Shown here: one piece after another, positions 1 to 7,709 of the stretch
How the letters are laid out: every line of letters begins with the position of its first letter
Numbering within the stretch: the first letter of the stretch is position 1
Source of the DNA: Clostridiales bacterium
GTDB taxonomy: Bacteria > Bacillota > Clostridia > Lachnospirales > Lachnospiraceae
Length of the DNA: 35,045 bases
Direction of reading: 5' to 3'
Assembly (NCBI GenBank): GCA_012518885.1
Contig: JAAYRG010000042.1
Location: 1-35,045 of the forward strand
Notes under the pieces: model-generated
What the model was told of the DNA's origin: nothing
Databases searched by the model: none
Seen by the model: only the letters and a program-made list of their open reading frames with translations
Made by a program: the position numbers and the translations under genes

Positions 1-438
1 ATGGTCGTCATGTGCATGGTCGTCTTCATGAACATGTAGGTCCTCATCATGGCTATGGCCTGTCCCACTTAGTAGTGGTATTCCTGTTGATGAATCAATT
101 ACAGGTACATTCGGGTAGGCATCAAAAATATCCTCTACAAAGGCTTCCATACCTCCACCATTCATAATAATAATGTCTGCATTTTCTAGTCTTTTCATAT
201 CTCTTGTTGTTAGTTGATAGTCATGTAGGCAACCCTTTTCATATTCAGTTAAATTTACAACTTCTATCTCATCGATACCTTCTACTATATTAGTGGCTAT
301 AATATAAATTGGATAAAAGGATGTTACTATCTTAGTCTTAGAACTAGTTTTGTCATTAGTTATAGATGATGTAATTATTAAACTACTTGCTGATATTAAA
401 GCCATGCAAAGCAAGATAAATAACAACTTCTTTTTCAT
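1..438 (-). CDS. znuA: Zinc-type ABC transporter substrate-binding protein (ZnuA family), N-terminal part
   Basis: The reading frame runs off the left edge with 146 codons and no stop, so the ORF track missed it. The start is a hydrophobic signal sequence (MKKKLLFILLCMAL), followed by the family opening KIVTSFYPIYIIATNIV. Residues around 72 read CLHDYQLT, the usual position of the first metal-binding histidine in this family. Next come NADIIIMNGGGMEAFVED and, at the edge, a histidine/aspartate-rich stretch (HSHDEDLHVHEDDHAHDDH). That loop is typical of zinc-binding ZnuA/AdcA proteins and less so of manganese ones, so zinc is the likely substrate (inference). The protein would act outside the membrane, handing metal to a ZnuBC permease that should lie beyond the left edge. 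No Shine-Dalgarno sequence precedes the ATG; a folded leader lies directly upstream. Confidence 0.85.
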   Translation of the reverse strand, partial: MKKKLLFILLCMALISASSLIITSSITNDKTSSKTKIVTSFYPIYIIATNIVEGIDEIEVVNLTEYEKGCLHDYQLTTRDMKRLENADIIIMNGGGMEAFVEDIFDAYPNVPVIDSSTGIPLLSGTGHSHDEDLHVHEDDHAHDDH

Positions 439-444
439 AGTGAT

Positions 445-498
445 AGAGACATAGTCACATCACAAACTAGCTACACTAGTTATACTTAACCTGTCTCT
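445..498 (-). promoter_or_regulatory. Structured mRNA leader next to the znuA start codon
   Basis: In the minus-strand transcript, AGAGACA (revcomp of 492-498) can pair with TGTCTCT (revcomp of 445-451). Between them lies a perfect inner hairpin, AACTAG-TGTAG-CTAGTT (465-481). The outer stem ends only six bases before the ATG, where no Shine-Dalgarno sequence is visible. Control of translation by this fold is inference. Confidence 0.35.
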
Positions 499-520
499 TT
501 CCACCACCTTTCCCTTAAAA

Positions 521-546
521 TAATTGCATTTCTACAATTGCAATTA
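521..546 (-). promoter_or_regulatory. Putative metal-repressor operator over the znuA start site
   Basis: TAATTGCA, ten bases, then TGCAATTA form an 8-bp inverted repeat of 26 bp in total. It begins 5 bp downstream of the predicted -10 box and covers the expected transcription start, the classic place for a repressor. A Zur- or Fur-type regulator is the obvious guess for a metal-uptake gene, but the sequence does not clearly match a box I know. Confidence 0.4.
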
Positions 547-550
547 CAAA

Positions 551-579
551 ATTATAAACTAGAAAATCATCTTTTTCAA
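551..579 (-). promoter_or_regulatory. Predicted sigma-A promoter of the znuA-like gene
   Basis: Read on the minus strand, TTGAAA (574-579) and TATAAT (551-556) are separated by exactly 17 bases. Transcription would start near 544, inside the inverted repeat listed next. Confidence 0.6.
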
Positions 580-788
580 TTATTAACTTGTCTTGATGGT
601 AATTATAACATAACTTTCTTAATTCTTTGGATACATATTAATTATTAAAAGAATTGTAAGAAGAAACTAATTAATAAATATTTTTCCACTTTACACTTTA
701 CTATAGTCTTCTATGTACATTTTACATTTAAATCCAACCAATTGCAATAAACTAGAAGAAAGCTTATTTTTCTAGTTTACATAAGATA

Positions 789-833
789 AGGGGTACCAAC
801 CCTTAACTCTTATAATTAAGCGATTAATACCCC
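789..833 (-). terminator. Possible terminator of the thi operon
   Basis: About 20 bases after the ATPase stop, the minus strand reads GGGGTA ... TACCCC followed by TTATCTTATG. A CTTAA/TTAAG helix fits inside it. The U-tract is weak, so this is only a candidate. Confidence 0.4.
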
Positions 834-855
834 ATGGTAATTAAATATTTACTTT

Positions 856-1593
856 TTAATTTAATTTCCTAATAATATTTCTTTTGTATTCTAGGAATTC
901 GCTAGTTAGCAAAAACTCTTTGTCTCTTGGTCTAGCTATAGAGACTTTTATCTCATCAATTATCCTTCCAGGTTTTCCACCCATTATATAGATTCTATCA
1001 GACAAGAAAATAGCCTCATCAATATCATGAGTTATAAATATAGTAGAAAGCTTAATTTGGTCCATTACATTCAAATACCACTCATGGATGCTACTTTTAG
1101 TTATTGTATCTAACGCACTAAAGGGCTCATCAAGTAAGGCAACCTGGTTAGAAAACAAATAGGTTCTTAGTAGGGCTGCCCTTTGTCTCATGCCTCCCGA
1201 TAATTGGTCAGGGTATTTATGTTGGCTTCCATCTAAACCAAATTCTTTAAAATAACTTGAAGCTATATCTCTCGCTTCTTTCTTTTTAAGGCCCTTGATT
1301 TCTAAAGGAAGGGCAACATTATCCAAAATAGTTTTATAATGAAATAATAGGTCTTTTTGAAGCATATAACTAACACTTCCTGCCTCACCAGTAATATCTA
1401 CACCATCAAGCATTACCCTTCCTGAATCAGGTTTTAAAAGGCCTGATATAACTTGAAAAAGTGTAGTCTTACCAACACCACTTACACCAAGTAGAGATAC
1501 TAACTCTCCTTGATTTAGTTCAATATTTATATCTTCAATTATTTTAACTCCATCATAGCTAGCTGTAATATTATTACAAGTAAGTTTATCCAT
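856..1593 (-). CDS. thiZ: ThiZ-type ABC transporter ATP-binding protein (thiamine pyrimidine uptake)
   Basis: This 245-residue protein is a complete importer ATPase of the TauB/SsuB type. It has Walker A GVSGVGKTT (36-44), signature LSGGMRQRA (131-139), Walker B VALLDEPFSALD (151-162) and the H-loop in FITHDIDEA. It powers the permease and binding protein encoded just upstream. It is the last gene of the three-gene operon, 29 bases after the binding-protein gene. The substrate is assigned from the operon's TPP riboswitch and its NMT1/THI5-like binding protein, which points to a hydroxymethylpyrimidine precursor such as formylaminopyrimidine. The ATPase alone would not reveal this. A GGGG stretch precedes the ATG. 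Confidence 0.85.
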   Translation of the reverse strand: MDKLTCNNITASYDGVKIIEDINIELNQGELVSLLGVSGVGKTTLFQVISGLLKPDSGRVMLDGVDITGEAGSVSYMLQKDLLFHYKTILDNVALPLEIKGLKKKEARDIASSYFKEFGLDGSQHKYPDQLSGGMRQRAALLRTYLFSNQVALLDEPFSALDTITKSSIHEWYLNVMDQIKLSTIFITHDIDEAIFLSDRIYIMGGKPGRIIDEIKVSIARPRDKEFLLTSEFLEYKRNIIRKLN

Positions 1594-1622
1594 AGCCTGT
1601 ACCCCTTCTAAAAAGGTGGATT

Positions 1623-2636
1623 TTATTCTGGAAGATAATCGTTGGTAAATCCTACACCTTCCTCAATTGGAATTTCAATAATTCCTACCTCAAGAAGCCA
1701 TTTGTAGAATCCGTCCCATCTTTCCTGGTCAATATATCCCCACCTATCTACTTCTTCCATATACTTGTTAGCAAGCCACTCTTGGCTAGCATAAAGTATG
1801 TCTTTGTTTAATTCTGGAACAGCTTCAAATAAAATATCTGCTGCATCCTTAGGATTGTCTATAGCAAATTCGTATCCATCTTTTACTGCCCTAAGAAAGG
1901 CTTTAACTACTTCAGGATTTTCTTCCATAAAACCATTATTAGCTATAATCACTGGACTATAGAAATCAAGTTCTTGTCCGTAGTCAGCAATTGGCAAAAA
2001 GTTGGTTTCTAGACCAGCAACTTCTGTTGCAATTCCACCCCAGGCATAATATACCCATATTGAATCAATTCCTGTTTGAAGGGCTGTCACCTCATCAGTT
2101 ACAGTACTGGGGATTAGTTCAATATCATCGAAATTACCACCACTATCTTCTACCATTTTACTTATAATTGCCATTTCTATATCCATATTCCATGTTGCAT
2201 AATTCTTACCAGCCATTTTTTCTGGAGAATTAATCCCTGTTTCTTTTAGAGATATGATACCAGATGTATTATGTTGAATAATTGCTGCAATAGCAGTAAT
2301 AGGTAGGGGGTCCTCACTTGATAGGGCAAATGTCATATAATCTTGAAAACTAATTCCAAAGTCAGCTCCACCACTAGCTACTAAAGTTTCTGCTCCATTT
2401 TCAGGTGGTTGTAGAATCTCAACTTCTAAACCCTCTCTAGCAAAGTAACCCTTTTCATTAGCGACATATAGACCAGTGTGATTTGTATTAGGAGTCCAAT
2501 CTAATACGAGACTAATCTTTCTTAAATCTTTGTCTTTTGAATTCTGAGTTTCATTATTATTACCATTACTACAAGCTGTAAACAAAAAAACTGATGCAAA
2601 AATAAGACCAAGTAATACATAAAATCTTTTCTTCAT
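1623..2636 (-). CDS. thiY: ThiY-type pyrimidine-precursor binding lipoprotein (NMT1/THI5 family)
   Basis: The N-terminus is a lipoprotein signal peptide, with a basic start, a hydrophobic core and a lipobox ending FTAC (Cys22). The mature protein begins with a charged linker, then VLDWTPNTNHTGLYVANEKGYF, a hallmark of the NMT1/THI5/ThiY family that binds thiamine pyrimidine precursors. At 337 residues it has normal length. It would sit on the outer face of the membrane and deliver its ligand to the ThiX permease encoded 51 bases upstream. Control by TPP is shown by the riboswitch ahead of the operon. The exact ligand (HMP or formylaminopyrimidine) cannot be read from the sequence. Confidence 0.9.
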   Translation of the reverse strand: MKKRFYVLLGLIFASVFLFTACSNGNNNETQNSKDKDLRKISLVLDWTPNTNHTGLYVANEKGYFAREGLEVEILQPPENGAETLVASGGADFGISFQDYMTFALSSEDPLPITAIAAIIQHNTSGIISLKETGINSPEKMAGKNYATWNMDIEMAIISKMVEDSGGNFDDIELIPSTVTDEVTALQTGIDSIWVYYAWGGIATEVAGLETNFLPIADYGQELDFYSPVIIANNGFMEENPEVVKAFLRAVKDGYEFAIDNPKDAADILFEAVPELNKDILYASQEWLANKYMEEVDRWGYIDQERWDGFYKWLLEVGIIEIPIEEGVGFTNDYLPE

Positions 2637-2687
2637 GACTTTCCTCCACTAAATAAATTCTAAAAACCGTAAATTGTTTATGAGTTT

Positions 2688-3455
2688 CTAGTTGTTTTTC
2701 TTCCTGTCCCAGGGCATTAGTGCCTTTTGTAGTAATGTAACACCAAGCATAAGTAGCAAACTAATTATTGAAATAAATAGTATAACTGCAAACATCTTAT
2801 CAAAAGAAAATGACTTTCTAACCCTTGTCATATAAACACCAAGACCATCAAATCCGCCAAGCCATTCTGAAATTACAGCCCCTACAACAGAGTAAGATGC
2901 TGATATCTTAAGGGCACCAAAAAATGAGCTAAGGGCACTTGGTAGCTTTATATGAGCAAATCTTTGAAGGGTGCTTGCACCCATTGCCTTCATAAGATTA
3001 ATTCCATCAGGATCAGCTGATGCAAACCCACTTAATAGACCTATAGTTATTGGAAAGAAGGTTGTAATTACTACTAAAACTACCTTAGGCAAGATTCCAT
3101 ATCCCATCCATAAGACTAGTAAAGGAGCAATAGCTACAGTCGGAATAGTTTGGCTAATTATTAGTATAGGATATATTGCCCTGGCTACTATTTGGAACTG
3201 GTCCATAATAACAGCCACAATAAATCCCAGTACTACTCCTATTCCAAGTCCTAAAAGAGCTTCTAACAGGGTTACCTTTGCATGATGCATAAGTAGATCA
3301 AAGTCATTAATAAAGGCCCTTACTACATCTAGAGGAGAAGGAAGCATAAATCTCGGAATAATTTCTAAGTATGATATGAGGCTCCAAGCTATTAGAAGCA
3401 CAACTATAGCCAAACAAGGTGCCATTTTATTAGTAATTTTTTTAAATCCATTCAT
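2688..3455 (-). CDS. thiX: ThiX-type ABC transporter permease
   Basis: This 255-residue membrane protein has about six hydrophobic segments. Its BPD_transp_1 coupling region sits near LMKAMGASTLQRFAHIKLPSALSSFFGALKIS, the EAA-type loop that contacts the ATPase. It resembles SsuC/TauC/ThiX permeases. It is the first gene behind the TPP riboswitch and is followed by the binding protein and the ATPase, so together they make one complete importer. The start has a good site (AGGAGGGGAGTTTTTAAA before ATG). The plus-strand ORF at 2971-3285 is a shadow of this gene. Confidence 0.88.
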   Translation of the reverse strand: MNGFKKITNKMAPCLAIVVLLIAWSLISYLEIIPRFMLPSPLDVVRAFINDFDLLMHHAKVTLLEALLGLGIGVVLGFIVAVIMDQFQIVARAIYPILIISQTIPTVAIAPLLVLWMGYGILPKVVLVVITTFFPITIGLLSGFASADPDGINLMKAMGASTLQRFAHIKLPSALSSFFGALKISASYSVVGAVISEWLGGFDGLGVYMTRVRKSFSFDKMFAVILFISIISLLLMLGVTLLQKALMPWDRKKNN

Positions 3456-3487
3456 TTTAAAAACTCCCCTCCTTTTAATAACCTTAA

Positions 3488-3514
3488 TAAAAAAACCTCT
3501 CCAATCCGGAGAGG
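3488..3514 (-). terminator. Riboswitch-controlled attenuator of the thi operon
   Basis: On the minus strand CCTCTCC-GGATT-GGAGAGG is followed by TTTTTTT, a strong intrinsic terminator that ends 32 bases before the first gene. Its 5' arm overlaps a sequence able to pair with the 3' end of the TPP aptamer, so it should form only when TPP is bound. Confidence 0.85.
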
Positions 3515-3554
3515 TATATATATTGCATATGCAATAAGTTAAGCTTAGTATAAA

Positions 3555-3655
3555 TACCTACGCCAGCATTACCCGGATCAGGTTCGAAGCATAAAGCTTC
3601 AAGGGTTCGAAACATTCATGTCTCATCTCAGCCTGTTATAACAAGCACCCCTCAT
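3555..3655 (-). promoter_or_regulatory. TPP riboswitch (thi box)
   Basis: The minus strand carries the conserved thi-box blocks in order: GAGGGGTGC, CAGGCTGAGATGAGA, a variable stem with GAAGC repeats, GAACCTGATCCGGGTAATGC and GGCGTAGG. The aptamer lies between the promoter and an intrinsic terminator upstream of the ThiXYZ-like operon. High thiamine pyrophosphate should end transcription early. Nothing in the core looks damaged. Confidence 0.96.
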
Positions 3656-3672
3656 TTTCTATTGTAGATTAC

Positions 3673-3701
3673 AGTCTATCACAGTAATATATTATTGTCA
3701 A
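3673..3701 (-). promoter_or_regulatory. Promoter of the thi operon
   Basis: TTGACA (3696-3701), 17 bases, TAGACT (3673-3678) on the minus strand. The -35 box overlaps the last codon and stop of galE. Transcription would begin about ten bases before the TPP aptamer. Confidence 0.7.
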
Positions 3702-4708
3702 TTATAGCCGTTTGGATTATTCTTTTGCCATCTCCATGAGTCTTCGCACATCTTATCTAAGTCTCTTTCTGCTACCCAGTTAAGCTCTTCCTTAGCTAAA
3801 GTAGGATCAGCATAACATGTTGGAATATCTCCAGGACGGCGTGGACTAACCTCATAAGGAATGTCCTTGCCAACTACTTTTGAGAATGCCTTAACCATAT
3901 CTAGTACACTATAACCAATTCCAGTTCCTAAATTATAGGTAAATACTCCTGTATTGTCCTTTATTCTATCTAGTGCTTTAACATGGCCAATAGCAAGGTC
4001 TACAACGTGAATATAATCACGAACCCCAGTACCATCATGGGTATCGTAGTCATCTCCAAACACTCTTAGCTTCTCTAGTTTACCAACAGCTACCTGGGTA
4101 ATATAAGGAACTAAGTTGTTAGGGATTCCTTTTGGATCCTCACCTATTAATCCACTTTCATGGGCACCAATAGGATTGAAGTAACGTAGAAGTACAATTC
4201 TCCACTCATTATCTGCCACATATAAATCTCTAAAGATTTCTTCTAGCATTAACTTTGTTCTACCATATGGATTAGTAGCTGATAGCGGAAAAGACTCACT
4301 AATAGGCACAGTCTTAGGATTACCATATACTGTAGCTGAAGAACTAAAAACTATACTCTTTACGTTAAACTTACGCATAACATCACATAATACTAATGTC
4401 CCAACTATGTTGTTGTTATAATACTCTAGAGGTTTTTCAACGGATTCACCTACAGCCTTTAAACCAGCAAAATGTATTACCCCTTCTATATTTTCCTTTT
4501 CAAATATCTTGGTTAGGGCTTCCCTATCTAAGATATCAGCCTTATAAAAGGTCACTTTTTTACCTGTAATTTCTTCAACTCTATCTAGTGATTTTTCACT
4601 AGAGTTGCTTAGGTTATCAACCACTACAACATCATAGCCAGATTTAAGTAATTCTACACATGTATGGCTACCAATGTATCCAGCACCACCTGTTACTAAA
4701 ATTGACAT
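3698..4708 (-). CDS. galE: UDP-glucose 4-epimerase
   Basis: The enzyme interconverts UDP-glucose and UDP-galactose (or the N-acetyl forms) with bound NAD. The 336-residue protein has the NAD loop [10 protein letters not shown] from residue 6, the active-site serine in FSSSATVYG (around 124), and the YGRTK pair Tyr148/Lys152. These are nearly the same positions as in E. coli GalE. A single gene with its own promoter and an AAGGAGAGG site before the ATG, it follows the membrane dehydratase gene after a strong terminator. It probably feeds cell-surface polysaccharide synthesis as well as galactose use. Confidence 0.95.
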   Translation of the reverse strand: MSILVTGGAGYIGSHTCVELLKSGYDVVVVDNLSNSSEKSLDRVEEITGKKVTFYKADILDREALTKIFEKENIEGVIHFAGLKAVGESVEKPLEYYNNNIVGTLVLCDVMRKFNVKSIVFSSSATVYGNPKTVPISESFPLSATNPYGRTKLMLEEIFRDLYVADNEWRIVLLRYFNPIGAHESGLIGEDPKGIPNNLVPYITQVAVGKLEKLRVFGDDYDTHDGTGVRDYIHVVDLAIGHVKALDRIKDNTGVFTYNLGTGIGYSVLDMVKAFSKVVGKDIPYEVSPRRPGDIPTCYADPTLAKEELNWVAERDLDKMCEDSWRWQKNNPNGYN

Positions 4709-4761
4709 AATTCCTCTCCTTATGCTTTTTATAATATAATTATATATAAAAACTTTATAAT

Positions 4762-4790
4762 ATTATAAACTCTTTATATATTATTTACAA
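4762..4790 (-). promoter_or_regulatory. Promoter of galE
   Basis: TTGTAA (4785-4790), 17 bases, TATAAT (4762-4767) on the minus strand, about 55 bases before the galE start codon. Confidence 0.65.
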
Positions 4791-4803
4791 CTAGGGAATA
4801 TAT

Positions 4804-4884
4804 AAAAAGAGATAGAATGAAGCGACCTTTAAGCTAAATTGAATTCCTAGCTTAAGATGGTTTACTGCACCTTCTATCTCTTTT
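4804..4884 (-). terminator. Long terminator after the UDP-sugar dehydratase gene
   Basis: AAAAGAGATAGAA and TTCTATCTCTTTTTAT close an 81-base structure eight bases after the stop. An inner stem CTTAAGCTA/TAGCTTAAAG fits inside. It separates this gene from galE. Confidence 0.8.
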
Positions 4885-4892
4885 ATTAATCA

Positions 4893-6878
4893 TTATTTTA
4901 ATCCGTCTGTTACCCCTGCGTAGCCAACATTATTATTGTAAGGACCATAATTCTCATTACTATCTTTAGCCTTACCTAATCCTTGTTTACTACTTATTAA
5001 AGAGATAGGCTTCTTTTCTCCTTGCTTTTCAGGGTGATAGGTTGGAACAACCTCTTTAACATATTCACGAATATCAATAGTTTCATCATAACAAAGATTC
5101 TTCAGGGTCTCTAGTTGACCAAAAAAAACTTCTTCATCAAATTCAATTGGTTTACCAATGTGAATTAACTTGTTGTCAGTCTCTTCCATTCCCTCTTCAT
5201 CCATAAGCAATTCTTCAAATAACTTCTCTCCTGGACGAAGACCTGAAAATTCTATCTTAATATCTTCACCTGGTTTTAATCCAGAAAGTTTAATAAGATT
5301 GGTTGCTAAATCAAGGATCTTAACAGGTTCACCCATATCAAGAACGAAGATTTCTCCACCTTTAGCATATGCACCAGCTTGTAGTACAAGGGATACTGCT
5401 TCTGGAATAGTCATAAAATATCTTATTATATCAGGATGGGTTACCGTTACAGGTCCACCTTCTTCTATTTGCTTCTTAAATAATGGTATAACACTACCAT
5501 TAGAACCTAGAACATTACCAAATCGTACGGCTACGAATTCAGTCTTTGACCTATTATTATACGCCTGTACTAGCATTTCACAAATTCGCTTAGAAGCACC
5601 CATTATATTAGTAGGGTTTACAGCCTTGTCTGTTGATATAAGCACAAACTTATCTACATTATACTTATCAGCTGCTATAACAGTATTCCAAGTTCCAAGC
5701 ACATTGTTCTTAATTGATTCATTAGGACTTGCTTCCATGAGTGGTACATGCTTATGTGCAGCTGCATGATATACTATATTAGGCCTGTAAGTCTCAAATA
5801 TTGAATTAATTCTAACTTCATTTCGTACTGAAGCTATTAGCACAACCAAGTCTAATTCTGGATACTTACTAAGTAGCTCCTGTTGAATACCATATGCATT
5901 ATTCTCATATATATCTACTATAATTAGTTGTTTTGGATTATGGGAAGCAATTTGCCTACATAATTCGCTTCCTATAGACCCGCCACCACCTGTTATAAGC
6001 ACAACTTGGTTTTCAACATAGTCCATAATAGAATCAAGGTCAACCTTGATAGGTTCTCTTCCTAGTAAGTCGTCAATTTCTACATCTCTTAGTTTACTAA
6101 CGCTTACCTCGCCAGTCATAAGCTGATAAATTCCAGGCAGGATCTTAACATCACAATCAGTTTCCTTACAAAGTGCGACTATTTCGCTAATCTCTTTACC
6201 TTTCGCAGATGGCATAGCAATAATGATTTCATCAATATTATACTTGATAACATTAGACTTAATGTCTCTTCTAGTACCAACTACTTTAATTCCCTGTATA
6301 TACCTATTTTGCTTGTCAGGAGAATCATCAATAACACACTTTACAATCTTATCCCTAACGTTAACACAGGAGTTTATCTCCTTAATTAGGATGTTAGCCG
6401 CTTCACCGCCACCAACAATCATAACATTAGATGCATCTTGGCCTAATACACCCCTTGGAATAACCTTATTCACAAAACGATATGCAAAACGCGAAATCAT
6501 TGTTAATATAAATAACATTCCCCCATATAGAAAGATATAACTTCTGTAAATAGGGAGTTGTAGGACTTTCATTCCTAGAAACTGACTTATTGTAGATACA
6601 ATAGTCGCCATAAATAAGTTTTGCATCTCAGTAACACCAGCGAAGTTCCAAAGACTATTATATAGCCTAAATGCATAATATATAACAATTGTAATAACGA
6701 TGTTAATAGGCAAATATGAAAAAACTGATTCAATATATATATCATTAATATTGCCTATCACAAAATCAAATCTAAATAACAAACTTAATATAGATGCAGA
6801 TAAAATTATCAAAATATCACATACTAATAAGAAAAACCTGTGATAAAATAATTTCTTATCTACTATTTTCTTTAACAT
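4893..6878 (-). CDS. Membrane-bound UDP-N-acetylhexosamine 4,6-dehydratase (CapD/PglF/FlaA1 family)
   Basis: At 661 residues it has the full-length layout of the family. About four membrane segments (roughly 15-130) come first, then a first Rossmann-like domain (IVGGGEAANILI, from 153), then the catalytic SDR domain. The NAD loop is TGGGGSIGS (296-304), and the catalytic block STDKAVNPTNIMGASKR holds Thr-Asp-Lys 416-418, Met426 and Lys430, as in PglF-type dehydratases. The family makes the 4-keto-6-deoxy sugar that begins bacillosamine- or QuiNAc-type sugars for glycans. Aminotransferase and acetyltransferase partners are not in this window. The site AGAGGA precedes the ATG. The plus ORFs 5170-5769 and 6223-6540 are shadows. 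Confidence 0.9.
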   Translation of the reverse strand: MLKKIVDKKLFYHRFFLLVCDILIILSASILSLLFRFDFVIGNINDIYIESVFSYLPINIVITIVIYYAFRLYNSLWNFAGVTEMQNLFMATIVSTISQFLGMKVLQLPIYRSYIFLYGGMLFILTMISRFAYRFVNKVIPRGVLGQDASNVMIVGGGEAANILIKEINSCVNVRDKIVKCVIDDSPDKQNRYIQGIKVVGTRRDIKSNVIKYNIDEIIIAMPSAKGKEISEIVALCKETDCDVKILPGIYQLMTGEVSVSKLRDVEIDDLLGREPIKVDLDSIMDYVENQVVLITGGGGSIGSELCRQIASHNPKQLIIVDIYENNAYGIQQELLSKYPELDLVVLIASVRNEVRINSIFETYRPNIVYHAAAHKHVPLMEASPNESIKNNVLGTWNTVIAADKYNVDKFVLISTDKAVNPTNIMGASKRICEMLVQAYNNRSKTEFVAVRFGNVLGSNGSVIPLFKKQIEEGGPVTVTHPDIIRYFMTIPEAVSLVLQAGAYAKGGEIFVLDMGEPVKILDLATNLIKLSGLKPGEDIKIEFSGLRPGEKLFEELLMDEEGMEETDNKLIHIGKPIEFDEEVFFGQLETLKNLCYDETIDIREYVKEVVPTYHPEKQGEKKPISLISSKQGLGKAKDSNENYGPYNNNVGYAGVTDGLK

Positions 6879-7181
6879 AATTCATTCCTCTTATCTCATT
6901 ATTATAGTTAGTCACATCAACTATAAAGCGAAATCAAAACCCATATTCACATAGATTTTCTTTACATCTGACCTTAGTTATACTAATCTTAGTATTACCA
7001 ATCTGTACTATTTTCTAACCCATTTTAGCACCTAATTATTTTCATTACAAGTATTTTAAAGATTACTTAATAATATTACCATTAATTGCTAGCATATTCA
7101 ACATTCTATTTCTATAAAATACATAGTTACATATATTCGACCATATGGATAATAGGCAATCTATTAAGCACAATACACATA
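6879..7181. other. Intergenic region holding the dehydratase promoter
   Basis: In these 303 bases I see the promoter listed next and a leader of about 140 bases. I see no clear hairpin terminator behind the GtrA gene and no believable small gene. The plus ORF 7086-7325 starts here but has no ribosome site and runs antisense into gtrA. Confidence 0.5.
7022..7050 (-). promoter_or_regulatory. Promoter of the UDP-sugar dehydratase gene
   Basis: TTGTAA (7045-7050), 17 bases, TAAAAT (7022-7027) on the minus strand. Confidence 0.5.
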
Positions 7182-7595
7182 CTAGTTCCTAAAAACAAGA
7201 AGTTTACTAAATATATAATTAAGAACTATAACTATAAATTGGATAATAAACTTTCCGATCAAATCATGAATTCCCAAAATATCTACAAAGACAAAGACTC
7301 CAACAATCTCTATTACCATAGTTGATAATCTTGCTGTAATAAATTTTATAAATTCTGATACCCTTTGATTTATTGTCCTTGCCTTAGAATTAAACACAAA
7401 TTTTGAATTCACTAAGTAAGCAAATAATATCGCTAAAACAATTGATATGAAATTAGCCAGATTATAATCTATAAATGCTCTTAAGATTGTATAGCTAACT
7501 AAATTTACTAGGGTTGTTAAGCCACCAAAGAAAATATAGCGCAGTATATTATTCCTATAAAGTTTCTTTATATAATCCTTAATCTTTTTAACCAT
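7182..7595 (-). CDS. GtrA/GtcA-family membrane protein
   Basis: The 137-residue protein has four hydrophobic helices and the family features LRYIFFGGLTTLVNLVSY near the start and FAYLVNSKFVF in the middle. GtrA-like proteins are thought to flip polyprenyl-phosphate-linked single sugars across the membrane for decoration of O-antigen, teichoic or arabinogalactan polymers. The usual partners, a DPM1-like GT2 and a YfhO-type transferase, occur in this window at 25213-26175 and 22478-25147. A shared pathway is therefore plausible (inference). The ribosome site is weak (GGAA before ACAAATG). It lies downstream of the LCP gene, with a hairpin in between. Confidence 0.88.
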   Translation of the reverse strand: MVKKIKDYIKKLYRNNILRYIFFGGLTTLVNLVSYTILRAFIDYNLANFISIVLAILFAYLVNSKFVFNSKARTINQRVSEFIKFITARLSTMVIEIVGVFVFVDILGIHDLIGKFIIQFIVIVLNYIFSKLLVFRN

Positions 7596-7616
7596 TTGTA
7601 TTCCATTTCTACGTCA

Positions 7617-7671
7617 AAAGGTTCTATAATAAATCTTTCTTGTTATCTCTAGCATTTATTATAGAACCTTT
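7617..7671 (-). terminator. Perfect 18-bp hairpin between LCP and gtrA genes
   Basis: AAAGGTTCTATAATAAAT and its exact reverse complement are separated by 19 bases. It lies 38 bases after the LCP stop, so it probably ends that transcript. However, the minus-strand U-tract is only four bases (CCTTTTGACG), so partial read-through into gtrA is possible. Confidence 0.55.
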
Positions 7672-7709
7672 AGTTAATAGTTTACCTATTAATACTCTAA
7701 TCTTTAATT

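Larger units (their letters stand above)
439..855. other. Long intergenic region between znuA-like gene and thi operon end
   Basis: No convincing gene is present in these 417 bases. They hold the znuA promoter, operator and leader hairpin on the left, a plain AT-rich middle, and two hairpins on the right. The first is AAACTAGAA/TTCTAGTTT (about 750-778). The second is GGGGTA/TACCCC around an inner CTTAA/TTAAG stem (about 790-832). Confidence 0.6.

Noticed and set aside
5170-6540. Plus-strand ORFs of 199 and 105 codons inside the UDP-sugar dehydratase gene
   Set aside because: They are antisense to a full-length conserved protein, have no ribosome site and resemble no family.
7086-7325. 79-codon plus-strand ORF at the end of gtrA
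   Set aside because: It has no ribosome site, an Asn/Lys/Tyr composition expected of AT-rich noise, and overlaps gtrA.
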